From Streptomyces sp. Je 1-332 (lineage in GTDB: Bacteria; Actinomycetota; Actinomycetes; Streptomycetales; Streptomycetaceae): a stretch of DNA of 64,000 nucleotides. The notes under the pieces were generated by a model. That model searched no databases and had not been told where the DNA came from. It was given only the letters and a program-made list of their open reading frames with translations. The first letter of the stretch is position 1; each line of letters opens with the position of its first letter. The stretch covers positions 4,464,001 to 4,528,000 of the forward strand of contig NZ_CP160402.1 in the NCBI RefSeq assembly GCF_040730185.1, in the 5' to 3' direction. Of the stretch, positions 36,624 through 45,232 are shown piece after piece. The position numbers and the translations under genes were made by a program.

Positions 36624-36851
36624 ATGAGCATCACGCAGCAGTACCTGCTCGACAGCTACCGCGCCGCCCAGCACGACGAACGCACCCCGCCCGCCCCCGG
36701 CTGGCAGGACTGGCAGGTCGTCCGAGAGGTGCGGGACTACGGCCGCTTCCGCGCCGTCGTCGACGAACGCCCCGCCCACGGAAGGTTCCGCGCCGCCGTG
36801 GCCCGGCTCATCCGGGGATCCGGCGTACGAACTCCGCGACCGCATCATTGA
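36624..36851 (+). CDS. Small protein of unknown function
   Basis: A 75-residue basic protein, MSITQQYLLDSYRAAQHDE..., with GWQDWQVVREVRDYGRFRAVVDERP in the middle; no known domain is recognised. A weak GAGAGG ribosome site precedes the ATG. The last 44 bp overlap the 3' end of the convergent threonine aldolase-like gene. Codon bias is that of a real gene (G or C in almost all third positions), but overlap with a strong frame on the other strand makes this less conclusive. Confidence 0.5.
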   Translation: MSITQQYLLDSYRAAQHDERTPPAPGWQDWQVVREVRDYGRFRAVVDERPAHGRFRAAVARLIRGSGVRTPRPHH

Positions 36852-38007
36852 CGTCGTCGGACGTCCACTCCAGGCCCGCCTCGGTCACGGTGACCTCCGT
36901 GACCGAGAGGCCGGGCGGCCCGTCCGGGAACCAGCGCCCGAACAGCTGGGTTCTGGTCTCCTCGGCCTGCACCAGGGCCGCCTCGGTCAGCGCTTCGGCG
37001 TCGTACGGCAGCCAGACCTGGAACTGGTGGGTGTGCGGCCGCTCCGGGTGTACGCGTGACCAGGGCACACCGGCATCGCTGAAGCCTTCGCGCAGGGCGT
37101 CGGCGACCACGCGCGCGTGGGCGACGTAGTCCGGCAGCCGCGGGAGCGTGGTCTTCAGGCCGAGCAGAGCGGCTGCGGCGGCCGGGAACTGCTGGAAGAC
37201 CTGGCCGCCGTAGCGGTGGCGCCAGCTCCGCGCCTCGTCCACGAGGGTGTGCGGGCCCGCGAGCGCCGCGCCGCTCAGGCCGTCGAGGGACTTGTAGAAC
37301 GACACGTACACGGTGTCCGCGAGTCCGGCGATCTCCGCGAGGGAGCGGTCGAAGTGCGGTGTGCACTCCCACAGGCGCGCACCGTCGAAGTGCACGACCG
37401 CGTCACGGTCCCTGGCCGCCTCCACGACCTCTTCGAGCTCCTCCCAGGACGGCAGCACGAAACCGGCGTCCCGGAGCGGCAGTTCGAGCATCAGCGTCCC
37501 GAAGGGTTCCCCGAAGTCCCGCACCTCGTCGGCCGTGGGCAGCCGCGGCTCCCGCGTCGGATGTACGGTGCGCAGTCCGCTCACCGCGGTCAGCGCGCCC
37601 CCTTCGTGTACCTCGGGGTGGGCCTTCGGATGCAGGGCGACGGTCGCGTTGCCGGTGCGGCCCGCCCAGCAGCGCAGGGCGACCTGCTGGGCCATCGTTC
37701 CGGTCGGGAAGAAGGCCGCCGCTTCCTTGCCGAGCAGCCGCGCGACCTCGTCCTCCAGGCGGGCGACGAGCCCGTTGCCGTAGATGTCGGCGGGCTCGTC
37801 CGGGCCCACGACCTCCGAGGCCGCGTCCGCGAGTGCCGAGAGCCGTGCGGCGAGCGGGAGGTGCCCCGACCAGCGGTGCAGGATGCGGGTGGCGCCGAGT
37901 GCGGCCGCCCGGCGGCGGGCGGCGAACAGGTCCTGCTCGCTCACCTCGGTTTCTCCGTCGTGTGAAGTCATCCCAGAAGTCATTGCAGAACTCGACCCAG
38001 AAGTCAT
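36808..38007 (-). CDS. Threonine aldolase-like PLP enzyme (beta-eliminating lyase family)
   Basis: A 399-residue fold-type I PLP enzyme. The motifs are DIYGNGLVARLEDEVARLLGKEAA, FFPTGTMAQQVALR, VVHFDGARLW and the Schiff-base lysine K239 in VYVSFYKSLDGLSGAALAG. The family cleaves beta-hydroxy amino acids to glycine and an aldehyde; exact substrate is not clear. The first 20 residues are made of short repeats (MTSG occurs twice), and starts at 38007, 37983 or 37971 are all possible. It is divergent from the DUF2520-panC operon. Confidence 0.85.
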   Translation of the reverse strand: MTSGSSSAMTSGMTSHDGETEVSEQDLFAARRRAAALGATRILHRWSGHLPLAARLSALADAASEVVGPDEPADIYGNGLVARLEDEVARLLGKEAAAFFPTGTMAQQVALRCWAGRTGNATVALHPKAHPEVHEGGALTAVSGLRTVHPTREPRLPTADEVRDFGEPFGTLMLELPLRDAGFVLPSWEELEEVVEAARDRDAVVHFDGARLWECTPHFDRSLAEIAGLADTVYVSFYKSLDGLSGAALAGPHTLVDEARSWRHRYGGQVFQQFPAAAAALLGLKTTLPRLPDYVAHARVVADALREGFSDAGVPWSRVHPERPHTHQFQVWLPYDAEALTEAALVQAEETRTQLFGRWFPDGPPGLSVTEVTVTEAGLEWTSDDVNDAVAEFVRRIPG

Positions 38008-38154
38008 CCCCCGAGCATGGCCTGCCGTCGGCCGCCGGTCATACCAATACCCACAGCCTGTGGACAGCCGAGGACGCGGCGCGGACCAATCGCGTTAGCA
38101 TGACGAGAAATCGTCCGGTACCCCGAGCGGACTGGAACGGGAAGGCGTCATCGC

Positions 38155-39093
38155 GTGAACGCACCTCATCAGCCAGACCCGCGGGACCGCCCCGCGAGGC
38201 TCACGGTGGGTGTCGTGGGAGCGGGCCGTGTCGGCCCCGCGCTCGCCGCGGCACTCCAGCTCGCCGGGCACCGCCCGGTCGCCGCGTCCGGGGTCTCCGA
38301 CGCGTCCGTCCGGCGCGCGGCGGCCTTGCTGCCCGACGTCCCCCTCGTCCCCCCGGCCCAGGTCCTCGAGCGCTCCGACCTGGTCCTCCTGACCGTTCCG
38401 GACGACGCCCTGCCGGGCCTGGTCGAGGGCCTCGTCGAGACCGATGCGATCCGCCCCGGGCAGCTCCTGGTGCACACGTCCGGGCGGTACGGCACGAAGG
38501 TGCTCGAACCCGCCCTGCGTGCCGGAGCCCTGCCGCTGGCCCTGCACCCCGCGATGACGTTCACCGGGACCCCCGTCGACGTGCAGCGCCTCGCGGGTTG
38601 CTCCTTCGGCGTGACGGCTCCCGAGGAGCTGCGCCTCGCCGCCGAGGCCCTGGTCATCGAGATGGGCGGCGAGCCCGAGTGGATCGCCGAGGAGGCCAGG
38701 CCGCTGTACCACGCGGCACTCGCGCTCGGCGCGAACCACCTGGTCACGCTGGTCGCCGAGTCCATGGACCTGCTCCGGGACGCGGGCGTGACAGCCCCCG
38801 ACCGGATGCTGGGCCCGCTGCTCGGCGCCGCCCTGGACAACGCCCTGCGCTCCGGCGACGCGGCCCTCACCGGCCCCGTCGCGCGCGGGGACGCGGGCAC
38901 CGTCGCCGCGCACGTCGCCGAGCTGCGCAAGCACGCCCCGCAGACCGTCGCCGGCTATCTGGCCATGGCCCGCGCGACCGCCGACCGCGCGCTCGCCCAC
39001 GGACTGCTCAAGCCCGAGCTCGCCGAGGACCTCCTGGGAGTCCTGGCCAACGGCGGGAGCGGGTCCGGCGACGCGGAGGGAGGAGCCCGATGA
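38155..39093 (+). CDS. Rossmann-like/DUF2520 protein, first gene of the panC-nad operon
   Basis: A 312-residue protein with an N-terminal NAD(P)-binding Rossmann motif (LTVGVVGAGRVGPALAAAL) and a helical DUF2520 domain with LPLALHPAMTFTGTPVD and LYHAALALGANHLVTLVAESMDLL. The architecture resembles ketopantoate reductase and related two-domain dehydrogenases. Its stop overlaps panC (ATGA), so a pantothenate-related reductase role is attractive but unproven. The GTG start at 38155 is preceded by GGGAAGG. Confidence 0.88.
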   Translation: MNAPHQPDPRDRPARLTVGVVGAGRVGPALAAALQLAGHRPVAASGVSDASVRRAAALLPDVPLVPPAQVLERSDLVLLTVPDDALPGLVEGLVETDAIRPGQLLVHTSGRYGTKVLEPALRAGALPLALHPAMTFTGTPVDVQRLAGCSFGVTAPEELRLAAEALVIEMGGEPEWIAEEARPLYHAALALGANHLVTLVAESMDLLRDAGVTAPDRMLGPLLGAALDNALRSGDAALTGPVARGDAGTVAAHVAELRKHAPQTVAGYLAMARATADRALAHGLLKPELAEDLLGVLANGGSGSGDAEGGAR

Positions 39094-40091
39094 CCCGTCT
39101 GGTGCACTCCGCCGAACCGCTGCGCACGCGCACGCGTGCCGGACGCCGGGTCGTCGTCATGACCATGGGCGCCCTGCACGAGGGCCACGCCACCCTCATC
39201 CGCACCGCACGCGACATGGCGGGCGCCGACGGCGAAGTCGTGGTCACGGTCTTCGTGAACCCCCTCCAGTTCGGCGCGGGCGAGGACCTCGACCGCTACC
39301 CGCGCACGCTGGACGCCGACGTCAAGATCGCCGAACAGGAAGGTGCGGACCTCGTGTTCGCCCCCTCCGTGGACGAGGTCTATCCAGGCGGCGAACCGCA
39401 GGTCCGGATCAGCGCGGGACCCATGGGCACCCTCCTCGAAGGTGCCACCCGCCCCGGCCACTTCGACGGCATGCTCACGGTCGTCGCCAAGCTCCTGCAC
39501 CTCACCCGCCCCGACGTCGCGCTGTACGGCCAGAAGGACGCCCAGCAGCTCGCCCTCATCCGCCGCATGGTGCGGGACCTGAACTTCGGCGTCGACATAG
39601 TCGGCGTACCCACCGTGCGCGAGGAGGACGGCCTGGCCCTCTCCAGCCGCAACCGCTACCTCTCCGCGGCCGAGCGGCGCACCGCACTCGCGCTCTCCCA
39701 GGCCCTCTTCGCGGGCCGCGACCGGCACGCCGCGCAGGAGGCACTCCACGCGCGGGCGGCGCTCGCCCCCGTCACGCACGCGCGCGCCGACGCCCTGAAC
39801 GCACTGGGGGAGTCCCGCGCCGCCGCCGACACCCACGCCCTCGCCCAGTCCGTCACGCCCGCCGTGCCCGGCGGCCCGGCGGCCGTCCGCGCCGCCGCCC
39901 GCCAGGTCCTCGACCAGGCGGCCCGCAGCAGGCCCCCGCTCGAACTCGACTACCTGGCGCTGGTCGACCCGGCCGACTTCACGGACGTACAGCCGGGCCA
40001 CACCGGTGAGGCGATCCTCGCCGTCGCGGCCAAGGTCGGCGCGACCCGGCTGATCGACAACATCCCGCTCACGTTCGGAGCCACCCCATGA
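39090..40091 (+). CDS. panC: Pantothenate synthetase
   Basis: A 333-residue enzyme that condenses pantoate with beta-alanine using ATP. The sequence contains VMTMGALHEGHATLIRTAR with the HxGH nucleotidyl-transferase motif, VFVNPLQFGAGEDLDRYPRT, GHFDGMLTVVAKLL, YGQKDAQQLALIRRM and the KMSKS-like SSRNRYLS. The length exceeds typical PanC by an Ala/Arg-rich insert near residues 215-265 (HARAALAPVTHARADALNAL...). It overlaps both neighbours by 4 bp. Confidence 0.96.
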   Translation: MTRLVHSAEPLRTRTRAGRRVVVMTMGALHEGHATLIRTARDMAGADGEVVVTVFVNPLQFGAGEDLDRYPRTLDADVKIAEQEGADLVFAPSVDEVYPGGEPQVRISAGPMGTLLEGATRPGHFDGMLTVVAKLLHLTRPDVALYGQKDAQQLALIRRMVRDLNFGVDIVGVPTVREEDGLALSSRNRYLSAAERRTALALSQALFAGRDRHAAQEALHARAALAPVTHARADALNALGESRAAADTHALAQSVTPAVPGGPAAVRAAARQVLDQAARSRPPLELDYLALVDPADFTDVQPGHTGEAILAVAAKVGATRLIDNIPLTFGATP

Positions 40092-41827
40092 GTGCCACCG
40101 GAATACGGCTGCACGCCCCCGCGCCCGGCTGGTCCCTGGAAGCCGACATCGTCGTCGTCGGCTCCGGAGTGGCCGGACTGACCACGGCGCTGCGCTGCTC
40201 GGCCGCGGGCCTGAGGACCGTCGTGGTCACCAAGGCCCGCCTGGACGACGGCTCCACGCGCTGGGCCCAGGGCGGCATCGCCGCGGCGCTCGGCGATGGC
40301 GACACCCCCGAGCAGCATCTGGACGACACCCTCGTGGCGGGCGCGGGCCTGTGCGACGAGGAGGCCGTGCGCACCCTGGTCACCGAGGGCCCCGACGCCG
40401 TACGCCGCCTCATCGAGACCGGCGCCCACTTCGACACCGGCCCCGAGGGCGCCATCGAGCTGACCCGCGAGGGCGGCCACCACCGCCGCCGCATCGCGCA
40501 CGCGGGCGGCGACGCGACCGGCCTGGAAATCTCCCGCGCCCTGGTCGAAGCGGTCCGCGCGCGGTCCATACCGACCGTGGAGAACGCCCTCGTACTGGAC
40601 CTCCTCACGGATGCCGAAGGCCGCACCGCCGGTGTCTCCCTGCACGTCATGGGCGAGGGGCAGCACGACGGCGTGGGAGCGGTGCACGCCCCCGCGGTCG
40701 TCCTCGCCACCGGCGGCATGGGCCAGGTCTTCTCGGCGACCACGAACCCGTCCGTGTCGACGGGCGACGGCGTCGCGCTGGCCCTGCGCGCGGGCGCCGA
40801 GGTGAGCGACCTGGAGTTCGTGCAGTTCCACCCCACCGTGCTCTTCCTGGGCGCCGACGCGGAGGGCCAGCAGCCGCTGGTCTCCGAGGCGGTGCGCGGC
40901 GAGGGGGCCCACCTCGTGGACGCGCACGGCGTGCGTTTCATGGTCGGCCAGCACGAACTCGCGGAGCTCGCCCCCCGGGACATCGTCGCCAAGGGCATCA
41001 CGCGGCGCATGCAGGAACAGGGCGCCGAGCACATGTACTTGGACGGCCGGCACTTCGGCGCCGACATGTGGGAGAACCGCTTCCCGACGATCCTCGCCGC
41101 CTGCCGCGCCCACGGCATCGACCCCGTGACCGAGCCCGTCCCCGTCGCCCCGGCCGCGCACTACGCCTCCGGCGGCGTCCGCACCGACGCGCACGGCCGC
41201 ACCACGGTCCCCGGTCTGTACGCGTGCGGCGAGGTCGCCTGCACCGGAGTGCACGGAGCGAATCGCCTCGCCTCCAACTCCCTCCTGGAAGGCCTGGTCT
41301 ACGCCGAGCGCATCGCCGCGGACATCGCGGCACAGCACGCGGAGAAGGCCCTCCCCGCCCTCTACGCCGCGGTGCCCGTCCCGGTGCCCGCACCCGCCCC
41401 GGTCGACCACTCCGACACCCCCGCGCACCCCCTGCTGCCCCCCGAGGCCCGCTTCGCCATCCAGCGCGTGATGACCGAAGGCGCCGGAGTGCTCAGGTCC
41501 GCCGACTCCCTCTCCGAGGCCGCGGCCAGGCTCGCCCGCATCCACGCCGAGGCCGCGGGCGCGCTCGCCGAGGACGGCAAGACCGCCGAGCCCGGCGTCG
41601 ACACGTGGGAGACCACCAACCTCCTGTGCGTCGCCCGCGTTCTGGTGGCGGCGGCCCAGCGCCGCGAGGAGACCCGCGGCTGCCACTGGCGCGAGGACCG
41701 CCCCGACCGCGACGACGCGTCCTGGCGCCGCCACATCGTCGTACGCCTCAACGCGGACCGGACCCTGGCCGTGCAGACCACCGAGACCGCAGACTTCCCT
41801 CCGACGACCAGCCTTCAGGAGAAGTGA
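40088..41827 (+). CDS. nadB: L-aspartate oxidase
   Basis: A 579-residue FAD enzyme oxidising L-aspartate to iminoaspartate, the first step of de novo NAD synthesis. The FAD-binding motif is DIVVVGSGVAGLTTAL (G25-G30), with RWAQGGIAAALG, HPTVLFL and PHYASGG-type AAHYASGGVRTDAHGRT, plus GEVACTGVHGANRLASNSLLEGLVY. The C-terminal helical domain is complete. It follows panC with a 4-bp overlap and precedes nadC; nadA is not in this window. Confidence 0.96.
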   Translation: MSATGIRLHAPAPGWSLEADIVVVGSGVAGLTTALRCSAAGLRTVVVTKARLDDGSTRWAQGGIAAALGDGDTPEQHLDDTLVAGAGLCDEEAVRTLVTEGPDAVRRLIETGAHFDTGPEGAIELTREGGHHRRRIAHAGGDATGLEISRALVEAVRARSIPTVENALVLDLLTDAEGRTAGVSLHVMGEGQHDGVGAVHAPAVVLATGGMGQVFSATTNPSVSTGDGVALALRAGAEVSDLEFVQFHPTVLFLGADAEGQQPLVSEAVRGEGAHLVDAHGVRFMVGQHELAELAPRDIVAKGITRRMQEQGAEHMYLDGRHFGADMWENRFPTILAACRAHGIDPVTEPVPVAPAAHYASGGVRTDAHGRTTVPGLYACGEVACTGVHGANRLASNSLLEGLVYAERIAADIAAQHAEKALPALYAAVPVPVPAPAPVDHSDTPAHPLLPPEARFAIQRVMTEGAGVLRSADSLSEAAARLARIHAEAAGALAEDGKTAEPGVDTWETTNLLCVARVLVAAAQRREETRGCHWREDRPDRDDASWRRHIVVRLNADRTLAVQTTETADFPPTTSLQEK

Positions 41828-41829
41828 CC

Positions 41830-42813
41830 GTGAGCACCCCCGACGACCTCCCTCTCGCCCCCACGGGCGGCGGCTGCGGCGACGCCTGCGGCTGCGGCAC
41901 AGACGACGCGTACGACCCCCTGGAGTGCGGTCTCGACCCCGCTCTCGCGCAGCTCCTGACCGAGGCGGGGCTCGACCCCGTGCAGGTCGAGGACATCGCG
42001 CACATGGCGATCGAGGAGGACCTGGCGGGCGGCGTGGACGTCACCTCGGTCGCCACGATCCCCGAAGAGGCCGTCGCCACCGGCGACTTCACCGCGCGCG
42101 AGGCCGGCACCGTCGCGGGCCTGCGCATCGCCGAAGCCGTCATCTCCCTTGTCTGCACGGACACCTTCGAGGTCGAGCGGCACGTCGAGGACGGGGAACA
42201 GGTGGAGGCGGGCGCCAAGCTGCTCAGCGTCACCACCCGCACCCGCGACCTGCTCACCGCCGAGCGCAGCGCGCTGAACCTCCTGTGCCGCCTCTCCGGC
42301 GTGGCGACGGCCACGCGCGCGTGGGCCGACGCACTGGACGGCACCCAGGCCAAGGTCCGTGACACCCGCAAGACGACGGCCGGGCTCCGTGCCCTGGAGA
42401 AGTACGCGGTGCGCATGGGCGGCGGCGTGAACCACCGCATGTCGCTCTCCGACGCGGCCCTGGTGAAGGACAACCACGTGGTCGCCGCCGGAGGCGTCGA
42501 GCAGGCCTTCAAGGCCGTGCGCGAGGCCTTCCCGGACCTGGCGGTGGAGGTCGAGGTCGACACCCTCCACCAGCTGCGCGAGGTCGTGGACGCGGGCGCC
42601 GACCTGATCCTCCTGGACAACTTCACGCCGGGCGAGACGGAGGAGGCCGTGGCCATCGTCGACGGCCGCGCGATCCTGGAGTCCTCGGGCCGCCTCACCC
42701 TGGAGAACGCCCGTGCGTACGCGCGAACGGGCGTGGACTTCCTCGCCGTGGGCGCCCTCACCCACTCCTCGCCGATCCTGGACATCGGCCTCGACCTTCG
42801 CGCGGCGGAGTGA
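41830..42813 (+). CDS. nadC: Nicotinate-nucleotide pyrophosphorylase (quinolinate phosphoribosyltransferase)
   Basis: A 327-residue enzyme that makes nicotinate mononucleotide from quinolinate and PRPP. Core motifs are EDLAGGVDVTS, AERSALNLLCRLSGVAT, DTRKTTAGLRALEKYAVRMGG, LVKDNH and LILLDNFTP. Unusually the first 40 residues carry a Cys/Gly cluster (GGGCGDACGCGTDD plus a further Cys) that the catalytic fold does not need. GTG 41830 has AGGAG at 8 bp; an in-frame GTG at 41824 is too close to it. Confidence 0.95.
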   Translation: MSTPDDLPLAPTGGGCGDACGCGTDDAYDPLECGLDPALAQLLTEAGLDPVQVEDIAHMAIEEDLAGGVDVTSVATIPEEAVATGDFTAREAGTVAGLRIAEAVISLVCTDTFEVERHVEDGEQVEAGAKLLSVTTRTRDLLTAERSALNLLCRLSGVATATRAWADALDGTQAKVRDTRKTTAGLRALEKYAVRMGGGVNHRMSLSDAALVKDNHVVAAGGVEQAFKAVREAFPDLAVEVEVDTLHQLREVVDAGADLILLDNFTPGETEEAVAIVDGRAILESSGRLTLENARAYARTGVDFLAVGALTHSSPILDIGLDLRAAE

Positions 42814-42820
42814 CGACGAC

Positions 42821-43627
42821 ATGCTGCTGACCATCGACGTCGGAAACACCCACACCGTCCTCGGCCTCTTCGACGGCGAGGAGATCGTCGAGCACTGGCG
42901 CATCTCCACCGACGCCCGCCGCACCGCCGACGAACTCGCCGTGCTCCTCAACGGCTTGATGGGCATGCACCCGCTGCTCGGCGACGAACTGGGCGACGGC
43001 ATCGACGGCATCGCCATCTGCTCGACGGTCCCCTCCGTCCTGCACGAACTGCGCGAAGTCACCAGGCGGTACTACGGAGACGTGCCCGCCGTCCTCGTGG
43101 AGCCCGGCATCAAGACCGGCGTCCCGATCCTCATGGACAACCCCAAGGAGGTCGGCGCCGACCGCATCATCAACGCGGTCGCGGCGGTGGAGCTCTACGG
43201 AGGCCCCGCCATCGTCGTCGACTTCGGTACGGCGACGACGTTCGACGCGGTCTCCGCGCGCGGGGAGTACACCGGAGGCGTCATCGCCCCCGGCATCGAG
43301 ATCTCCGTCGAGGCGCTCGGCGTGCGGGGCGCGCAGCTCCGCAAGATCGAGCTGGCAAGGCCGCGCAGCGTCATCGGCAAGAACACCGTGGAGGCCATGC
43401 AGTCGGGCATCCTGTACGGCTTCGCGGGCCAAGTGGACGGCGTCGTGCAGCGCATGGCCCGCGAGCTGGCGGGCCAGGGCGGTGACCCCGACGACGTCAC
43501 GGTCATCGCGACCGGCGGCCTCGCGCCCATGGTGCTCGGCGAGGCCACCGTCATCGACGAGCACGAGCCGTGGCTGACCCTCATCGGCCTGCGTCTCGTA
43601 TACGAGCGGAACGTCTCCCGGAGCTGA
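42821..43627 (+). CDS. coaX: Type III pantothenate kinase
   Basis: A 268-residue ASKHA-fold kinase phosphorylating pantothenate in CoA synthesis. Family marks are MLLTIDVGNTHTVLGLF, CSTVPS, NPKEVGADRIINAVAA, VVDFGTATTFDAVSARGEYTGGVIAPG and TGGLAP. The ATG is 8 bp after the nadC stop. Placing panC and coaX around nadB-nadC joins two cofactor pathways in one transcript. A GC hairpin follows at 43637-43663. Confidence 0.96.
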   Translation: MLLTIDVGNTHTVLGLFDGEEIVEHWRISTDARRTADELAVLLNGLMGMHPLLGDELGDGIDGIAICSTVPSVLHELREVTRRYYGDVPAVLVEPGIKTGVPILMDNPKEVGADRIINAVAAVELYGGPAIVVDFGTATTFDAVSARGEYTGGVIAPGIEISVEALGVRGAQLRKIELARPRSVIGKNTVEAMQSGILYGFAGQVDGVVQRMARELAGQGGDPDDVTVIATGGLAPMVLGEATVIDEHEPWLTLIGLRLVYERNVSRS

Positions 43628-43636
43628 GCGCCGAGC

Positions 43637-43663
43637 GCTCCGGCCGAGACCCGCGGCCGGAGC
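43637..43663 (+). terminator. Hairpin terminator after coaX
   Basis: GCTCCGGCCG (43637-43646) pairs perfectly with CGGCCGGAGC (43654-43663) around a seven-base loop, 10 bp after the coaX stop. No T-run follows. Confidence 0.75.
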
Positions 43664-43766
43664 ACCGGCTTGTTACCGGCGGCTCATCACCGGGGCTTGC
43701 GCACACAACCCTGCGCCCCATACAAGAGTCTGCGCAGGGACGGGACTTGAGAAGGTTCGAGCGAGC

Positions 43767-44156
43767 GTGGAGCAAATGGGGCGTAGGGGAAGACTGGTCG
43801 CGGCAGTGGCCGCCGGGGTGCTGGCCGGCCTCGCGGGACCTGCCGCGACGGCGAGTACGGCCGCCGGGCCCGGCGGCGGCCACGCCGTGCACGCGGTGAG
43901 CGTCCCGGCCGCGACGCCCGCTCCGTCCACCACCTCGAGCACGACGCCCACGACCCCCACGTCGTCCCCCACCGCGAGCACGACCCCCGCCTCCGGCACC
44001 TCACCGGGCGGGGAGGAGCGCGACCCCCGGCGCGAGCCGGACGGCACCATGGCGGACACCGGCGCGGGCGTGCTCCCCTGGATCGCCGCCGCCGCGGCAG
44101 GCGCCCTCGGAGTCGGCGCGGTCGTCTTCGCGATGATCCGCCGCCGCTCGGAGTGA
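43767..44156 (+). CDS. Small cell-wall protein with a class E-type sorting signal
   Basis: A 129-residue protein. A signal peptide (RRGRLVAAVAAGVLAGLAGPAATA) is followed by a Ser/Thr/Pro-rich stalk of about 50 residues. The end is a sorting signal: MADTG, a hydrophobic helix (VLPWIAAAAAGALGVGAVVFAM) and a RRRSE tail. MADTG resembles the LAXTG motif of Streptomyces class E sortases with Met for Leu. No sortase gene is in the window. The start is GTG 43767 or ATG 43776. Function unknown; the stalk is likely glycosylated or spans the wall. Confidence 0.8.
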   Translation: MEQMGRRGRLVAAVAAGVLAGLAGPAATASTAAGPGGGHAVHAVSVPAATPAPSTTSSTTPTTPTSSPTASTTPASGTSPGGEERDPRREPDGTMADTGAGVLPWIAAAAAGALGVGAVVFAMIRRRSE

Positions 44157-44225
44157 GCGCGTAAAAAACCACGCCACACATGTGCGTTAAGCGGATTTTG
44201 TCCACTTTGCACTTATCGTCAGTCC

Positions 44226-44870
44226 ATGCCCACGCCATACGGATCTCGCGGCGGCATGGCCTTCGGTGCGGAGGAACTGCGTGTGCTCCGCCGCGCTCTG
44301 GCCCTCGCCCTGCATCCCAGCCCCGTCTCCGACGCGGACGTCCAGGACTGCCTACGCCTCGCCGTCGCCGTCGACGACGCGGTGAACGAGGGCGCCAGGC
44401 TCCGCGCCTTCCTGCTGGCCGACCTCGCCCGCTACCGGGCGGCCCTGCCCGGCACCGCAACCGGCTACCTCGCGCTCCTGGAGGACGTCCTCGGCTCCGG
44501 CTACCAGCCGGGCGCCGACGATCTCGCCGCGCTGCGCGCCCTGCGCGGCAACCCGGTCGCCGCCGCTCTCCTCGCCCGCTGCCGGACCGTCGCCGAGCAG
44601 GCCGTACGCGCGCGCCTCTCGGGCCGGGCGACGCAGGCGACCGTCCCGGCGCCCCGCCCCCTCGTCCCCGCGTCGCGCACCCGCCTGCTCGCCCTCCCCG
44701 GCGGCCGGAGCGACGCGGACGACCAGGCCGCGCCCAAGCCCAAGACGCCGAAGTCCCCTCCGGTGAAGCCGGCCGCTCCGGAGCCGCCCCGCCCCGTGCC
44801 GACCCCGGCCGAGGTCTTCCCTCCCAAGCGCCGCCCGGCGGACCCGCCGCACCAGCGCGCCGCGGGCTAG
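44226..44870 (+). CDS. Streptomyces protein of unknown function with a Pro/Lys-rich tail
   Basis: A 214-residue soluble protein. Residues 15-125 look all-helical (ELRVLRRALALALHPSPVSDADVQDCL, DAVNEGARLRAFLLADLARYRAAL). The last 50 residues are Pro/Lys-rich and probably disordered. No catalytic motif is seen. No strong ribosome site precedes the ATG; the 69-bp upstream gap is A+T-rich (GTAAAAAACC, GGATTTTGTCC) and probably holds the promoter. A small membrane-protein gene follows after 14 bp. Confidence 0.75.
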   Translation: MPTPYGSRGGMAFGAEELRVLRRALALALHPSPVSDADVQDCLRLAVAVDDAVNEGARLRAFLLADLARYRAALPGTATGYLALLEDVLGSGYQPGADDLAALRALRGNPVAAALLARCRTVAEQAVRARLSGRATQATVPAPRPLVPASRTRLLALPGGRSDADDQAAPKPKTPKSPPVKPAAPEPPRPVPTPAEVFPPKRRPADPPHQRAAG

Positions 44871-44884
44871 CTACTCTGGGGGGC

Positions 44885-45055
44885 ATGGAATACGTCTCCG
44901 CGCTCCTGCCCCCCGTAGTGATGGCCGTGTTCTTCGGCGGTCTCATCGTGACGATCGTGAAGACCCAGGGCGGTGCCAACAAGGCCAAGGAGGACGCGGC
45001 CGTCGACGCCGTGATCACCCGCGCCGAAGGCGCTCGGCAGACCCCCAAGGCCTGA
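44885..45055 (+). CDS. Small single-pass membrane protein
   Basis: A 56-residue protein beginning MEYVSALLPPVVMAVFFGG, with one membrane helix (about residues 5-26) and a charged cytoplasmic tail ending KEDAAVDAVITRAEG...TPKA. A GGGGGG ribosome site lies right before the ATG. It is downstream of and probably co-transcribed with the preceding unknown gene. A 13-bp tandem repeat starts at its stop codon. Confidence 0.75.
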   Translation: MEYVSALLPPVVMAVFFGGLIVTIVKTQGGANKAKEDAAVDAVITRAEGARQTPKA

Positions 45056-45098
45056 CCCCGAGGCCTGACCCTGAGGCCTGACCCCAAGACCTGCCCCC
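45047..45098 (+). repeat. 13-bp tandem repeat, four imperfect copies
   Basis: Units of the type (A/G)AGGCCTGACCCC lie at 45047-45059, 45060-45072, 45073-45085 and 45086-45098, the last degenerate. The first copy overlaps the end of the small membrane-protein gene and supplies its stop codon. Confidence 0.85.
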
Positions 45099-45124
45099 CC
45101 ACCCAGGACGTCCGGGGGCCGACC

Positions 45125-45165
45125 GGCGTACGACTCGCTCACATTCCGAGTCGTACGCCCTTTTT
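45125..45165 (+). terminator. Rho-independent terminator
   Basis: A perfect 13-bp stem (45125-45137 with 45147-45159) and nine-base loop are followed by a run of T at 45161-45165. It ends the small-protein unit before the BlaI-type gene. Confidence 0.9.
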
Positions 45166-45204
45166 GTTGGGGAAATGGCGCCTCCGCCACGTCCGTCACG
45201 CCAT

Positions 45205-45226
45205 TAGTGACATCTCCCACTATTGT
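45205..45226 (+). promoter_or_regulatory. Leaderless promoter with BlaI-type inverted repeat
   Basis: TAGTG (45205-45209) and CACTA (45218-45222) form an inverted repeat, and TATTGT (45221-45226) can serve as a -10 box placing the transcript start at the GTG start codon 45233. The gene also lacks a ribosome site, consistent with a leaderless autoregulated mRNA. Confidence 0.55.
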
Positions 45227-45232
45227 TCTGGT

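Noticed and set aside
40351..41829. Long N-terminal extension of NadC through nadB
   Set aside because: The frame is the Arg/Pro-rich shadow of nadB; AGGAG and GTG 41830 give the true start.
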